A DNA stretch of 33,180 nt from a virus. This document shows, in pieces, positions 1-7,050 of the stretch. Location of the stretch: positions 1-33,180 of IMG/VR virus record IMGVR_UViG_3300044987_001824. The stretch is one strand, 5' to 3'. The translations under genes and the position numbers were made by a program. Every line of letters begins with the position of its first letter. The first letter of the stretch is position 1. The notes beneath the pieces are model-generated. The model had not been told where the DNA came from. It saw nothing but the letters and a program-made list of their open reading frames with translations, and ran no database searches.

Positions 1-188
1 GGTTTAGCAAGATCAAATTTATATACGTGAGACCTAACTAAGGCAATATCATCCATTACCCACCATCTTTGTTCATCAGTTAGAGTTGACCATGTTTCAA
101 TCTCCTTCTTATATCGTAGGCAACCAATACATATGCCAGAAATTGAATCAATTTTACAAATTTTATTACATGGACTTATCATTATCAT
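1..188 (-). CDS. DUF1289-like small Cys-rich protein (partial)
   Basis: The reading frame starts at an ATG complementary to 186-188 and runs off the left edge, so only about 62 residues are visible. It contains SPCNKICKID followed by SGICIGCLR, EI, TWSTLTDEQR. This matches the DUF1289 pattern SPC...C.ID...G.C.GC.R...EI..W...(S/T)..E.R, whose four cysteines probably bind a metal. A second in-frame ATG lies at 180-182. The start overlaps the end of the upstream gene by 23 bases, as expected in a tightly packed operon. The biochemical role of DUF1289 proteins is not established. The family call rests on the cysteine spacing only. Confidence 0.6.
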   Translation of the reverse strand, partial: MIMISPCNKICKIDSISGICIGCLRYKKEIETWSTLTDEQRWWVMDDIALVRSHVYKFDLAK

Positions 189-747
189 TCCACATTAGGA
201 ATAAAGCATTACACATTAAGTGTGCTAGATGCGATTTGCCCGATTCGGGGTCTATCTTTTCTCCAGTAGCATAAGAGATAAGATGCCGCATTGCAGCCTT
301 TTCATACCTTGCAGGTTCAATATGCTTCCAGTTATCTCTAGAATATTTCTTGGCACCGAACTCTAGAACTTCTAGAACCTGCTCTAATTCCTTCCACGGC
401 ATCAAAGTCCAGTCAACTTTATCACTATCAAACTTTTTGCCTTTAGTCCCTATACTAGCTTCTGCTTTAAGTAGTTTGTCAAGAATCTCTTTTCTTTTCT
501 CTTCATCAGATACTTCTTTATAGAAGGTAGTACCTTCCTTAGGAGTTGATTCAGTGTTCCTGACGTAAAATTCATTAGCAATTGGATTTATACCCTCAGT
601 AAGGTCGGTTAGTATTCTACTGGGGTTAACTAGTGGCTTGGTAGTTAACATAGGTGGAATATACTCTACAAATAAAGAATAATTTGTGCATCCAGCACAT
701 ATGCTAGACTTCGCGAAATTATCACAATCAGCACAAGTTAAATTCAT
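166..747 (-). CDS. dATP/dGTP diphosphohydrolase-like protein (DUF5664 family)
   Basis: The C-terminal two thirds carries the phage DUF5664 pattern: KFDSDKVDW.LMPW..LE.V..VLEFGAKKYSRDNW, then RYEKAAMRHL, then SHLAHLMCNALFLMW. Pfam names this family dATP/dGTP diphosphohydrolase N-terminal. It is an all-alpha fold related to MazG-type hydrolases that removes pyrophosphate from dNTPs. The N-terminus has two CxxC pairs (CADC and CAGC), which look like an added zinc knuckle. I chose the ATG at 747 rather than 780, because GAGGAAAG sits just upstream and the start then overlaps the stop of the phosphoesterase gene by only 20 bases. Likely role: nucleotide pool control. Activity is inferred from the family. 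Confidence 0.72.
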   Translation of the reverse strand: MNLTCADCDNFAKSSICAGCTNYSLFVEYIPPMLTTKPLVNPSRILTDLTEGINPIANEFYVRNTESTPKEGTTFYKEVSDEEKRKEILDKLLKAEASIGTKGKKFDSDKVDWTLMPWKELEQVLEVLEFGAKKYSRDNWKHIEPARYEKAAMRHLISYATGEKIDPESGKSHLAHLMCNALFLMWNDNDKSM

Positions 748-1468
748 ATAAGCTTTCCTCTCTAAAATCATAGTTTTCATAGCTGTAGCCTCTAGGATTA
801 CAGATAAACTTAGTATTCGCTAGGGTTTCATCGTAGTTATCGTGAGTATGGCCAAATATCCATACTTTAGGTAACTTGCTAATTTGACCTATAGTATTCG
901 AGTTAAACATGCACGATTCAATCATTCCACGATAACGAGGATGACAGAAATGAGCACTAGGTACATAGTGTGTGATAAGAATGTCTACTTCGACAGTTTT
1001 AATCCACTCAACTGTATCTTTATACTCCTGCATCCACAATTGTGGGGTCATTTGTGGCATATGCATAAAATCATTTGTATAGCGCTTGCAATCTAAAACT
1101 GCTAGTGGGTTATACCCATCAATATCTGTCCATAAGGTAGCACCACCGATTTTTACACCATCAAGCTCAATAACTTCTTTTTCTAGTAAGAAAACGTTAT
1201 CTGGTAGAAATCCATCAAATGCTTTTGGAATACCTCTCCAATCTGCATTACCATTTCTATTAGTCCAGTAATCATGATTTCCTAGTACAAATACTACATA
1301 CTTAAACTTCGCAGCTAACTCATGTAACCAGTTCATTGTATCTACTAGCCTAGTGCCCGTCCATAGATCGCCGGCTAGAATTAGTGTAGTTTCATCATCA
1401 TAAGCCATTGGCTTAGGATACCACATGCTATGGTCTAAGTGAATATCACTAAAAACTCTATGCTTCAT
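728..1468 (-). CDS. calcineurin-like metallophosphoesterase
   Basis: This 246-residue protein has all the hallmark motifs of the two-metal phosphoesterase fold: D8-x-H10 in FSDIHLDH, G33-D34 in AGDLW, G63-N64-H65-D66, a histidine in ITHYVP near residue 165, and GHTHDN near 206. Family members hydrolyse phosphomono- or phosphodiesters, including 2',3'-cyclic nucleotides, cyclic dinucleotides and DNA or RNA ends; the substrate cannot be read from sequence. GGAGAA lies 5 bases before the ATG, and the start shares an A with the upstream stop (TAATG). Possible partners are the RNA-repair enzymes encoded elsewhere in the window, but that is inference. Confidence 0.9.
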   Translation of the reverse strand: MKHRVFSDIHLDHSMWYPKPMAYDDETTLILAGDLWTGTRLVDTMNWLHELAAKFKYVVFVLGNHDYWTNRNGNADWRGIPKAFDGFLPDNVFLLEKEVIELDGVKIGGATLWTDIDGYNPLAVLDCKRYTNDFMHMPQMTPQLWMQEYKDTVEWIKTVEVDILITHYVPSAHFCHPRYRGMIESCMFNSNTIGQISKLPKVWIFGHTHDNYDETLANTKFICNPRGYSYENYDFREESLYEFNLC

Positions 1469-1680
1469 TACATTTCTCCATTACCCATTGGTTGTTTCAT
1501 AGGAGTACACAAATACTTTAAATTCTCCCCCATTAGTTTACCCCTAAATCTATCCTCCCGCATAACTTCAATATAGTCAGAATACATTTTAGCACATGGC
1601 TCATATAACATATCTAACGATTTGGGGTCGACTGCCGGTTCACTAAGAAGTGCTGCTAGTAGTGCTAATTTAATTATCAT
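1468..1680 (-). CDS. small hypothetical protein, first gene of the leftward operon
   Basis: A 70-residue protein with a hydrophobic N-terminus (MIIKLALLAALLSEP) followed by a charged, Met-rich body with two cysteines. The N-terminus could be a weak signal or membrane-anchor segment, but it is short. The ATG at 1680 was chosen because GGAG sits 6 bases upstream; an in-frame TTG further out overlaps that site. It is the first gene behind the promoter at 1705-1733 and is joined to the phosphoesterase by a TAATG overlap. I do not recognise a family. Confidence 0.6.
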   Translation of the reverse strand: MIIKLALLAALLSEPAVDPKSLDMLYEPCAKMYSDYIEVMREDRFRGKLMGENLKYLCTPMKQPMGNGEM

Positions 1681-1704
1681 AAGATTCTCCAAATTTGAAT
1701 AACA

Positions 1705-1733
1705 ATTATACGCCCATGTAACTTTAAAAACAA
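1705..1733 (-). promoter_or_regulatory. sigma70-type promoter of the leftward operon
   Basis: Read on the minus strand, TTGTTT (1728-1733) and a perfect TATAAT (1705-1710) are separated by 17 bases, 25 bases ahead of the first start codon. It is back to back with the rightward promoter at 1792-1820. Confidence 0.72.
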
Positions 1734-1791
1734 GCCGAGATTTGTGGGTGTTGGCGCAAGGTAAAGTATAATTTAGTTAATAAATTTAAGA

Positions 1792-1820
1792 TTGATTTTT
1801 CTTCTCCCACAGAGTATAAT
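1792..1820 (+). promoter_or_regulatory. sigma70-type promoter for the RNA ligase operon
   Basis: TTGATT (1792-1797), 17 bases, TATAAT (1815-1820), with the start codon 28 bases downstream. Another TATAAT at 1767-1772 has no good -35 box at the right distance. Confidence 0.7.
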
Positions 1821-1847
1821 ATTTCTTTCACTGGAGATTTAATTAAA

Positions 1848-2807
1848 ATGTTTACAAAATTCCCTAAAATTGGGCAGTTTCGTGATGTTATTAACCATGT
1901 TAAACAAAAGACTCGTTTTGTTGGGTTAGATGACGCCGGGGAGGCTTTGTTTGATGCCACTATTCCTCTGCCTAAAATGGTCTTTAAAGGTACTGTGAAG
2001 CTTCACGGCACTAACGCTGCTATTTCACGTAATTCTGATGGTTCTATTCACTTTCAGTCCCGCGAACGGATTATTACACCTACTAGTGATAATGCTGGGT
2101 TTGCTACTTGGGCCTCTACTATTGACTGGAGACAGTTTTTAGCACATTTTGCTGAATTTGATCAAGTGGTGATCTTTGGTGAATGGTGTGGTGGAAATAT
2201 TCAGCAAGGGGTAGCTATTAATCAGCTACCTAAAATGTTTGTTATTTTTAAAGCTCTAGCAGATGGGATTTGGTTCACCCCGCCTAATCTCTGCTTACCA
2301 GAGAAACAAATTTTTAATATTAGGCACTTTCCTACTTTTGAGGTAGAAATTGATTTTGAACATCCTGAGCATGTTCAAAATCATCTTATCAAAATTACTG
2401 AAGCTGTTGAGGCTGAGTGTCCAGTTGGTAAAGCCTTTGGAGTTTCTGGTGTGGGGGAGGGTGTGGTTTGGACAGCTGTGACCGATAGGTCACTGATTTT
2501 CAAAGTTAAGGGTGAAAAGCATTCTTCTAGTAAAGTTAAGAAACTTGCTTCTGTAGATATGGATTTAGTTGCTAGTATTGAAGAATTTATCGATAATACT
2601 GTAACTGAGAATCGCCTTAATCAAGCTCTAGAGCATGTTACTCTAGATGTAAAGTTTACTGGTGACTTTATTCGTTGGGTTTTTAACGATATTCTTACCG
2701 AAGAAGCAGATATTATCGTAGCTTCTGGCCTAGAACCTAAGAATATTGGTAAGTACGTTTCTGTAAAAGCTAAGAAGTTCTTTTTTGAAAGGATTAAAAA
2801 TGCTTGA
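1848..2807 (+). CDS. RNA ligase, T4 Rnl2 type
   Basis: This 319-residue protein has the nucleotidyltransferase motifs of Rnl2-family ATP-dependent RNA ligases. Motif I is K51-LHGTN with the adenylated lysine, then SRER, FGEWCGG (motif III), EGVVW (motif IV) and FKVKG (motif V). Length is close to T4 Rnl2 (about 334 residues), and the C-terminal helical part (residues ~235-319) fits the family's second domain. Rnl2 enzymes seal 3'-OH/5'-phosphate nicks in duplex RNA. GGAG lies 11 bases before the ATG, slightly long spacing. It leads the rightward operon and overlaps the next gene by 8 bases. A second ligase of Rnl1 type lies at 14053, as in T4, which encodes both. Confidence 0.92.
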   Translation: MFTKFPKIGQFRDVINHVKQKTRFVGLDDAGEALFDATIPLPKMVFKGTVKLHGTNAAISRNSDGSIHFQSRERIITPTSDNAGFATWASTIDWRQFLAHFAEFDQVVIFGEWCGGNIQQGVAINQLPKMFVIFKALADGIWFTPPNLCLPEKQIFNIRHFPTFEVEIDFEHPEHVQNHLIKITEAVEAECPVGKAFGVSGVGEGVVWTAVTDRSLIFKVKGEKHSSSKVKKLASVDMDLVASIEEFIDNTVTENRLNQALEHVTLDVKFTGDFIRWVFNDILTEEADIIVASGLEPKNIGKYVSVKAKKFFFERIKNA

Positions 2808-3108
2808 GCTGTGGGATAACCCTCTTATTCCTATTGAGGAACGGCTGGAAATTGCTGCTGGTAGTGTTAAATTCTGGAGAGAATGCTATCGGAATCAATT
2901 TAAACAGAAAGAAGAACTACAGGCTAAGCTAGCTATGGCCGAAGAACATATAAGTATGGCCTTCCACCCCGATTTGGGGTGGGCTATAAAGCCGGAAGAT
3001 TATAGTAATCTTGTAGATCATTATACACAATTACAATTATACTGGTCTACTAAAAAGTGCCTGTTGGACGATAGGCGTGAATGGGCAGAGGATGATGGAA
3101 ATGTATGA
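2800..3108 (+). CDS. hypothetical protein with predicted coiled-coil
   Basis: A 102-residue protein with several tryptophans, starting at the ATG at 2800 behind GAAAGGA. It has a helical Lys/Glu-rich middle (NQFKQKEELQAKLAMAEE) that could form a short coiled coil. The start overlaps the RNA ligase gene by 8 bases and the end overlaps the next gene. No family recognised; translational coupling suggests it is made together with the ligase. Confidence 0.6.
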   Translation: MLELWDNPLIPIEERLEIAAGSVKFWRECYRNQFKQKEELQAKLAMAEEHISMAFHPDLGWAIKPEDYSNLVDHYTQLQLYWSTKKCLLDDRREWAEDDGNV

Positions 3109-3334
3109 CCCTGATAACACACCACTATCTACTGGTGGTATAGAAGACTTACTACACCTAGTAACTGAGTTACAATTAGCTTTAAAAAAGTTGGATGCCT
3201 TATATGAGAAAGAGCATGTTAAGTGCCTAATGCATGAAGTTGAAATATACACTCTTAGAGAGCGTGTTAAAAAGCTAGAACACCAAATGTACCTAGATGG
3301 ATGGGTTAAAAGTCCTGATGGTATGGGTAGGTAA
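3101..3334 (+). CDS. small coiled-coil hypothetical protein
   Basis: A roughly 77-residue protein with heptad-like helices (LVTELQLALKKLDALYEKEH, then LRERVKKLEHQM). Three in-frame ATGs at 3092, 3095 and 3101 are possible; AGAGG at 3087-3091 best suits 3101 at 9-base spacing. It overlaps the preceding gene by 8 bases. No function is recognisable. Confidence 0.55.
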   Translation: MYDPDNTPLSTGGIEDLLHLVTELQLALKKLDALYEKEHVKCLMHEVEIYTLRERVKKLEHQMYLDGWVKSPDGMGR

Positions 3335-3346
3335 GAAATTTTCGGC

Positions 3347-3375
3347 TTGTTCTTCCTTGGTTAATTCTGTATAAT
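3347..3375 (+). promoter_or_regulatory. sigma70-type promoter before the SprT-like gene
   Basis: TTGTTC (3347-3352), 17 bases, TATAAT (3370-3375), 31 bases ahead of the start codon of the SprT-like gene. Confidence 0.72.
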
Positions 3376-3405
3376 TATTTGTATTGATTGATTAAGGAAG
3401 AACAG

Positions 3406-3912
3406 ATGACCCGCGATGACATTATCTCTGAAGTTGCTATCCTGTGGGAAGATATGTGCAAGGTGTACAATATCAAGAACAAGGCTATGCCATCAGTAGA
3501 GTTTTTCTCTAAGTCTAGTGTAGCTGGTAAGGCTTTTTACCAATTGCATAAACTGCAATTTAATGAAATTCTTGCTCTAGAGAATGGTCGTGAGTTCATG
3601 ACTACTGTGGCTCATGAAGTGGCCCACTTGATCACGCATCAAGCCTATCCGTTTGCTAAGCAAGCTCATGGCCCTGAGTTTCGTTCTGTTATGCAAACTG
3701 CAGGTTATGACGGCCGTACTTATCATACTTATAATGTAGATTCTGTTTCTACTAAGCGCGTTAAGACTCGCTATGAGTATATATGTCGTGTTTGTGCTAA
3801 GACTTACGAAGTGGCTAAGCCTACTCACGCTAAGATTCAGGCTGGCTCTAGTCACCACTGTACTTGCAAGGGCCCTATCTTTTTCACTGGTAAAGAAAGG
3901 AAATTTGTATGA
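3406..3912 (+). CDS. SprT-like zinc metalloprotease-family protein
   Basis: A 168-residue protein with a zincin motif H70-E71-VA-H74 and a third probable ligand in HGPEF (H88), the pattern of SprT/Spartan-like domains. A C-terminal treble-clef-like zinc ribbon has CRVC and CTC cysteines with nearby histidines, as in many SprT proteins. Eukaryotic Spartan cleaves DNA-protein crosslinks; the substrate of phage members is not known. The ATG at 3406 is preceded by AAGGAAGA, and the gene has its own promoter. A shorter relative without the zinc ribbon lies at 21498-21854. Confidence 0.82.
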   Translation: MTRDDIISEVAILWEDMCKVYNIKNKAMPSVEFFSKSSVAGKAFYQLHKLQFNEILALENGREFMTTVAHEVAHLITHQAYPFAKQAHGPEFRSVMQTAGYDGRTYHTYNVDSVSTKRVKTRYEYICRVCAKTYEVAKPTHAKIQAGSSHHCTCKGPIFFTGKERKFV

Positions 3913-4043
3913 AGACATTTGCAAAATTTAATAAGTTTTTAGGCAATTTTACCCTAATTAAGAAAGATGGTTTGGTCTACGTAGTTCCTGCTTCAGCACC
4001 TAATATTATTCAAAGTTGGCTACAACAAAGGATTAGTAAATGA
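3909..4043 (+). CDS. 44-residue hypothetical protein
   Basis: The ATG overlaps the SprT stop as ATGA, with AGGAAA upstream. The protein is basic and aromatic (starts MKTFAKFNKFLGNFTLIKKD) and ends just inside the next start codon, again as ATGA. Coding is supported by the coupled overlaps at both ends; no homologue is recognised. Confidence 0.5.
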   Translation: MKTFAKFNKFLGNFTLIKKDGLVYVVPASAPNIIQSWLQQRISK

Positions 4044-4150
4044 AAACAATGACAGTAACAAAGGTTTTACAAAAGGGTATTTATTTAGTAAAATTGAATC
4101 ACTGTCTTATTAAGGCTTCTAATGATAACTCGTATGTGCTTAAAAAATAA
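4040..4150 (+). CDS. 36-residue hypothetical protein
   Basis: A short frame starting at the ATGA overlap and ending at 4150. It overlaps the following frame by 29 bases, so one of the two could have a different real start. No family recognised. Confidence 0.35.
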   Translation: MKTMTVTKVLQKGIYLVKLNHCLIKASNDNSYVLKK

Positions 4151-4361
4151 AATAAAATGTTTATGGTCTATGATATTCAATAGACCCTTAGTAGTTCTAG
4201 TAGACCATGATGGTGAGAAGTCTGTTAGGTTGGGTGAATACACCGAGAATGGCTTTTTTGCCTATAGATTCTCCTTTACTAGGATTAGATTAATGCCTAA
4301 GGGAGAAACTCAGGGTGCATCTTATGTACTAAGATGGTACTATGGTGAAAATATATGCTAA
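4122..4361 (+). CDS. hypothetical protein, start uncertain
   Basis: A 79-residue basic protein with a hydrophobic stretch (FNRPLVVLVD) and a body rich in Arg, Gly and aromatic residues. Possible starts are ATGs at 4122, 4134 and 4170. AAGG upstream weakly supports 4122, but this overlaps the 36-residue frame, so a later start is possible. It overlaps the next gene by 7 bases. No function recognised. Confidence 0.45.
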   Translation: MITRMCLKNKIKCLWSMIFNRPLVVLVDHDGEKSVRLGEYTENGFFAYRFSFTRIRLMPKGETQGASYVLRWYYGENIC

Positions 4362-4684
4362 CAAGTGAGACGAAATCTCTAATTAAAGAGTTCTTCAAAG
4401 AAGACCCCACGCAAGATAATATACAGTTTCTTAGTCAGAAATTTGATACTTCTACTAGGAGTATCATAGCTATTCTTACTGCGGCTGGTCTATATAAGAA
4501 GCCCGGGTATCTTACAAAAACTGGTGAGAAACCCATTCCTAAGCAGGAAATTGTAGATTTAATAGCTAAAGCTATGAAAGTTCCACCAGATACTTTAGAA
4601 GGTCTAGAGAAGACTAATAAATCAGTGCTTAGGCTTTTGCTAAAGGCTCTGGATAAAAGTTCTGATGAATACTTCCGACCATAA
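4355..4684 (+). CDS. HTH-like phage protein, copy 1 of a two-member family
   Basis: A 109-residue protein whose N-terminal half reads like a helix-turn-helix (FLSQKFDTSTRSIIAILTAA) followed by LYKKPGYLTKTGEKP. The leftward gene at 19331-19735 carries the same arrangement (FAAKFNKSVASIRAKLVKEG, VYKKAEYVSKAGETP), then a matching helical segment (QEIVDLIAKAM versus ENLVDQIALFI) and a Leu/Lys-rich tail. These are clearly paralogues. A DNA-binding or regulatory role is inferred from the HTH-like pattern only. It is the last gene of its operon, directly before the promoter of the structured RNA. Confidence 0.65.
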   Translation: MLTSETKSLIKEFFKEDPTQDNIQFLSQKFDTSTRSIIAILTAAGLYKKPGYLTKTGEKPIPKQEIVDLIAKAMKVPPDTLEGLEKTNKSVLRLLLKALDKSSDEYFRP

Positions 4685-4692
4685 AAATTAAC

Positions 4693-4721
4693 TTGACTTT
4701 TTTAGTCGAGTATACTATAAT
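4693..4721 (+). promoter_or_regulatory. strong promoter of the 4.7-5.1 kb RNA
   Basis: TTGACT (4693-4698), exactly 17 bases, TATAAT (4716-4721), the best core promoter in the left half. No start codon with a ribosome site follows; it reads into the structured RNA. Confidence 0.8.
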
Positions 4722-4727
4722 ATGTTT

Positions 4728-5090
4728 TCAAGAGTTGGATAACGTGAGTAATACTACAAGCAGGCGGTAAAATGATAAACCGCTAAGTCTGCTATTCCTT
4801 CTCAGACCTTTCAACTTCTTGACTTTAGGGTTTCCCTGGCCTCCCCACTAATATAAAGGCTAGAGGTAGAAGACCTACCCTTGTTGGGTTGCTATCTAGG
4901 CATAGAGACCAACTCATTCGGTAGTTACATGCTTCTACTAGGTGATCTTGAGTGTCGTAATACCTCTAAGATAACGCACGCCAGCTCCGCAAGAGCATAA
5001 AGAAAAATTACTGGGTTGTTTTCAAGCTTTTCTCTCATATCAAAGAAAAGCTCACAGATTCAAATAAAAGCCAGCTAGTCTGGCTTTTTT
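4728..5090 (+). ncRNA. structured non-coding RNA of about 360 nt, unknown class
   Basis: A complete transcription unit without an open frame: promoter at 4693-4721, intrinsic terminator at 5066-5090. Pairings seen by eye: TCAAGAGTTG near 4728-4738 with CAACTTCTTGA near 4812-4822; within it GCGGT/ACCGC with a 10-nt loop, flanked by GCAG/CTGC; AGGG/CCCT; GGTAG/CTACC; CCC/GGG; ATCTT/AAGAT near 4945-4972; GCTC/GAGC near 4984-4996; AGCTTTTCT/AGAAAAGCT near 5026-5050. It lacks the tRNA-like ends of tmRNA and the conserved core of RNase P RNA. Phages are known to carry large ornate RNAs, and this may be one, but I cannot assign a class. Confidence 0.65.
5066..5090 (+). terminator. intrinsic terminator of the structured RNA
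   Basis: AAAAGCCAG (5066-5074), loop CTAGT, CTGGCTTTT (5080-5088), continuing in a T tract to 5090. Confidence 0.85.
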
Positions 5091-5125
5091 CTTATCTACA
5101 GTGTGTCACCAGGAATCCATAATAT

Positions 5126-5800
5126 ATGGCAAAACCTCAAAGAGTTCGTAAGCAAGCAGATAATCTATACATTAGAGGTATTAAACCCCTAACCTATGCA
5201 CAAAAACAAATGTTTGAAGCATGGGAAGATGGTTATAATATTATAGCTTCAGGCTCCGCCGGAACAGGCAAAACATTTCTAGCTACTTATTTAGCTTTAA
5301 AATCCCTTTTTGCACAAGAAACCAGAGAAATCATCTTTGTTAGGTCAACAGTCTCAACCAGAGATATGGGTTTTCTGCCTGGTACGGCGGAGGAAAAAGC
5401 TGCTCCTTACTTTGAACTATATAAAGATCATGTAAATCATATTTGTGATTCTGGAACAGCATGGGACTCTTTGTTACACCGTGGCTCTATCAGAACTGAA
5501 CCAACATCCTTTGTACGCGGAAGTACTTGGGAAGATGCTACCGTGGTAATTGATGAGTCACAAAACCTTACACGTCATGAATTATACTCCGTATTGACTA
5601 GACTAGGCAATAATTCAAGAGTTCTAGTATTAGGTGATGCAAAGCAATCCGACCTTCCCAAAGGTTCTAGCTCAGAGTACCTAAAGCACCTAGCCAATAA
5701 GATGGTTGATGATTTCGAACTGGTGAACTTTACACACCAAGATATCGTGCGCTCAGCTTTCTGTAAAGCACTTATTATCGCAGATTCAGAGATATTATAA
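5126..5800 (+). CDS. phoH: PhoH-like P-loop ATPase
   Basis: A 224-residue PhoH-family protein: N-terminal (I/L)TYAQK.. motif, Walker A GSAGTGKT (43-50), IIFVRSTV, the MGFLPGT signature, Walker B VVIDESQN, and GDAKQSDLP sensor region. These are the standard landmarks of phage PhoH, a RecA-like ATPase common in marine and freshwater phages; its biochemical role in infection is unresolved. AGGAA precedes the ATG by 10 bases. No promoter is evident between the RNA terminator (5090) and this gene, so expression may rely on read-through. A strong terminator follows directly. Confidence 0.93.
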   Translation: MAKPQRVRKQADNLYIRGIKPLTYAQKQMFEAWEDGYNIIASGSAGTGKTFLATYLALKSLFAQETREIIFVRSTVSTRDMGFLPGTAEEKAAPYFELYKDHVNHICDSGTAWDSLLHRGSIRTEPTSFVRGSTWEDATVVIDESQNLTRHELYSVLTRLGNNSRVLVLGDAKQSDLPKGSSSEYLKHLANKMVDDFELVNFTHQDIVRSAFCKALIIADSEIL

Positions 5801-5803
5801 ATT

Positions 5804-5833
5804 AACGCTCAAGATTTCGGTCTTGAGCGTTTT
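5804..5833 (+). terminator. intrinsic terminator after phoH, overlapping the next promoter
   Basis: AACGCTCAAGA (5804-5814), loop TTTCGG, TCTTGAGCGTT (5821-5831) and a short T run: an 11-bp perfect stem. Its 3' arm contains the -35 box of the following promoter. Confidence 0.88.
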
Positions 5834-5851
5834 CGTTTAGTAATCTATAAT
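5823..5851 (+). promoter_or_regulatory. promoter with -35 box inside the terminator stem
   Basis: TTGAGC (5823-5828), 17 bases, TATAAT (5846-5851), 27 bases before the next start codon. Same architecture as at 11530 and 12993. Confidence 0.78.
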
Positions 5852-5877
5852 ATATTCTTACTTAATCAGGAAATCAC

Positions 5878-6063
5878 ATGAAACAGAAACGATTTTCACC
5901 CTATGATCGCGCTATGCAATACCTTGTAAATGAGTTCCAAACTCTGTACGAGGAAGGCTATAATACTCAAGAAGAATACTTGCAGGCCGTAGATGGTTTG
6001 TCAGAAATGTCTGCTGCTGAAGTTATGCACATGTACAAAGAATGGAAGGAACTCGAAGAATGA
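5878..6063 (+). CDS. 61-residue acidic hypothetical protein
   Basis: Starts at an ATG behind AGGAAA, directly downstream of a promoter. The protein is helical and rich in Glu, Gln and Tyr (FQTLYEEGYNTQEEYLQAVD). It overlaps the next start as ATGA. First gene of the operon that carries the NAD-metabolism cluster; no family recognised. Confidence 0.6.
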   Translation: MKQKRFSPYDRAMQYLVNEFQTLYEEGYNTQEEYLQAVDGLSEMSAAEVMHMYKEWKELEE

Positions 6064-6257
6064 GCTACACTAATCGTACACCAGAACTGTGCCAATTTCT
6101 TAATCAGATGCAAGCTCTGGCTGAAGAGGCCGATTCTAGGGCTAAAAATTTGTTACTTAGTGACAAAGCTAGAATGAGGGCAGAAGCTACTTGTAATGCT
6201 TATTTTACTGCAATATCTATTGCAGATACTATTTTGGGAGGGGAGTGGAATGATTGA
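6060..6257 (+). CDS. small helical hypothetical protein
   Basis: A 65-residue Ala/Glu-rich protein. The start at 6060 makes an ATGA overlap with the preceding gene and has GAAGGAACTCGAAG upstream. It overlaps the PRPP-synthetase-like gene by 8 bases. No function recognised. Confidence 0.6.
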   Translation: MSYTNRTPELCQFLNQMQALAEEADSRAKNLLLSDKARMRAEATCNAYFTAISIADTILGGEWND

Positions 6258-7050
6258 AATCTATAACGGAATCGAGAAAGTTGGGTATAAACAGTTTATC
6301 TTCCCTGGTGGTGAGGTGTCTATTCGTATTGACCGAGCCCCTAAGTATCCGCATCCAATCAATACAATTGAAGCCAACTTACAAAGCCCGACTGAAATTA
6401 TAGAGCTTCTTATGGTTACAGACGCCGTTAAGCGTATGTTTCCTAGAAGTCGGCTTAATCTATCTATGCCATATGTACCCTATGCTAGGCAAGACCGTGT
6501 ATCCGTACCGGGTGAGGCTCTTAGTATTAAAGTCTTTGCTAACCTGATTAATTCGCAGAATTATGCGGACGTAGAAATTTGGGATCCCCACTCTGATGTT
6601 ACTACTGCTCTAATCAATAACCTTACAGTTGTTGAACAGCATGAAATCGCAAAAAATATCGTAAGTATACCCGATACTATCCTAGTAGCTCCTGATGCTG
6701 GTGCTGCTAAGAAAATTGTTAAACTAGCGGCAATCACTAATAGTGAATTTATTACGGCCTATAAAGTTCGAGACCCAGTTACAGGTAATATTACTGGTAC
6801 ACGTGTTGATGCTAACCCTGTAGCTCTTATGAACTCTAGTAAGCGATTTCTTATTGTAGATGATATTTGTGATGGTGGGCGTACCTTTGTTGAGCTTGCT
6901 AAAGTTCTACAGGCTAATACAAATCTACCTATTGATCTGTATGTTACACACGGTATCTTTTCTAAAGGTCTGAATGTTTTTAACGGTCTTATTGATAAGA
7001 TTTACTGTGCTAATCCATGGTTTGAAGATAAAAGGATTATTGTAGTATGA
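6250..7050 (+). CDS. PRPP-synthetase-like pyrophosphokinase (possible ADP-ribose pyrophosphate synthetase)
   Basis: A 266-residue member of the ribose-phosphate pyrophosphokinase family, shorter than the roughly 315 residues of bacterial Prs. Visible motifs: PYVPYARQDR (74-83), DPHSD (112-116), VAPDAGAAKK (146-155) and the PRPP-binding loop VDDICDGGRTF (203-213). Classical Prs transfers pyrophosphate from ATP to ribose-5-phosphate. In the phage NARP1 pathway a Prs relative instead acts on ADP-ribose to give ADP-ribose pyrophosphate, which a NAMPT relative joins to nicotinamide to make NAD+. The NAMPT-like gene lies 700 bases downstream and no NMN adenylyltransferase is visible, so either role is possible. 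The ATG at 6250 has GGGAG just upstream. Confidence 0.88.
   Translation: MIEIYNGIEKVGYKQFIFPGGEVSIRIDRAPKYPHPINTIEANLQSPTEIIELLMVTDAVKRMFPRSRLNLSMPYVPYARQDRVSVPGEALSIKVFANLINSQNYADVEIWDPHSDVTTALINNLTVVEQHEIAKNIVSIPDTILVAPDAGAAKKIVKLAAITNSEFITAYKVRDPVTGNITGTRVDANPVALMNSSKRFLIVDDICDGGRTFVELAKVLQANTNLPIDLYVTHGIFSKGLNVFNGLIDKIYCANPWFEDKRIIVV

Noticed and set aside
4728-5090. tmRNA, RNase P RNA or group I intron
   Set aside because: No tRNA-like ends or CCA, no conserved RNase P core, no convincing intron core, and no interrupted gene on its two sides.
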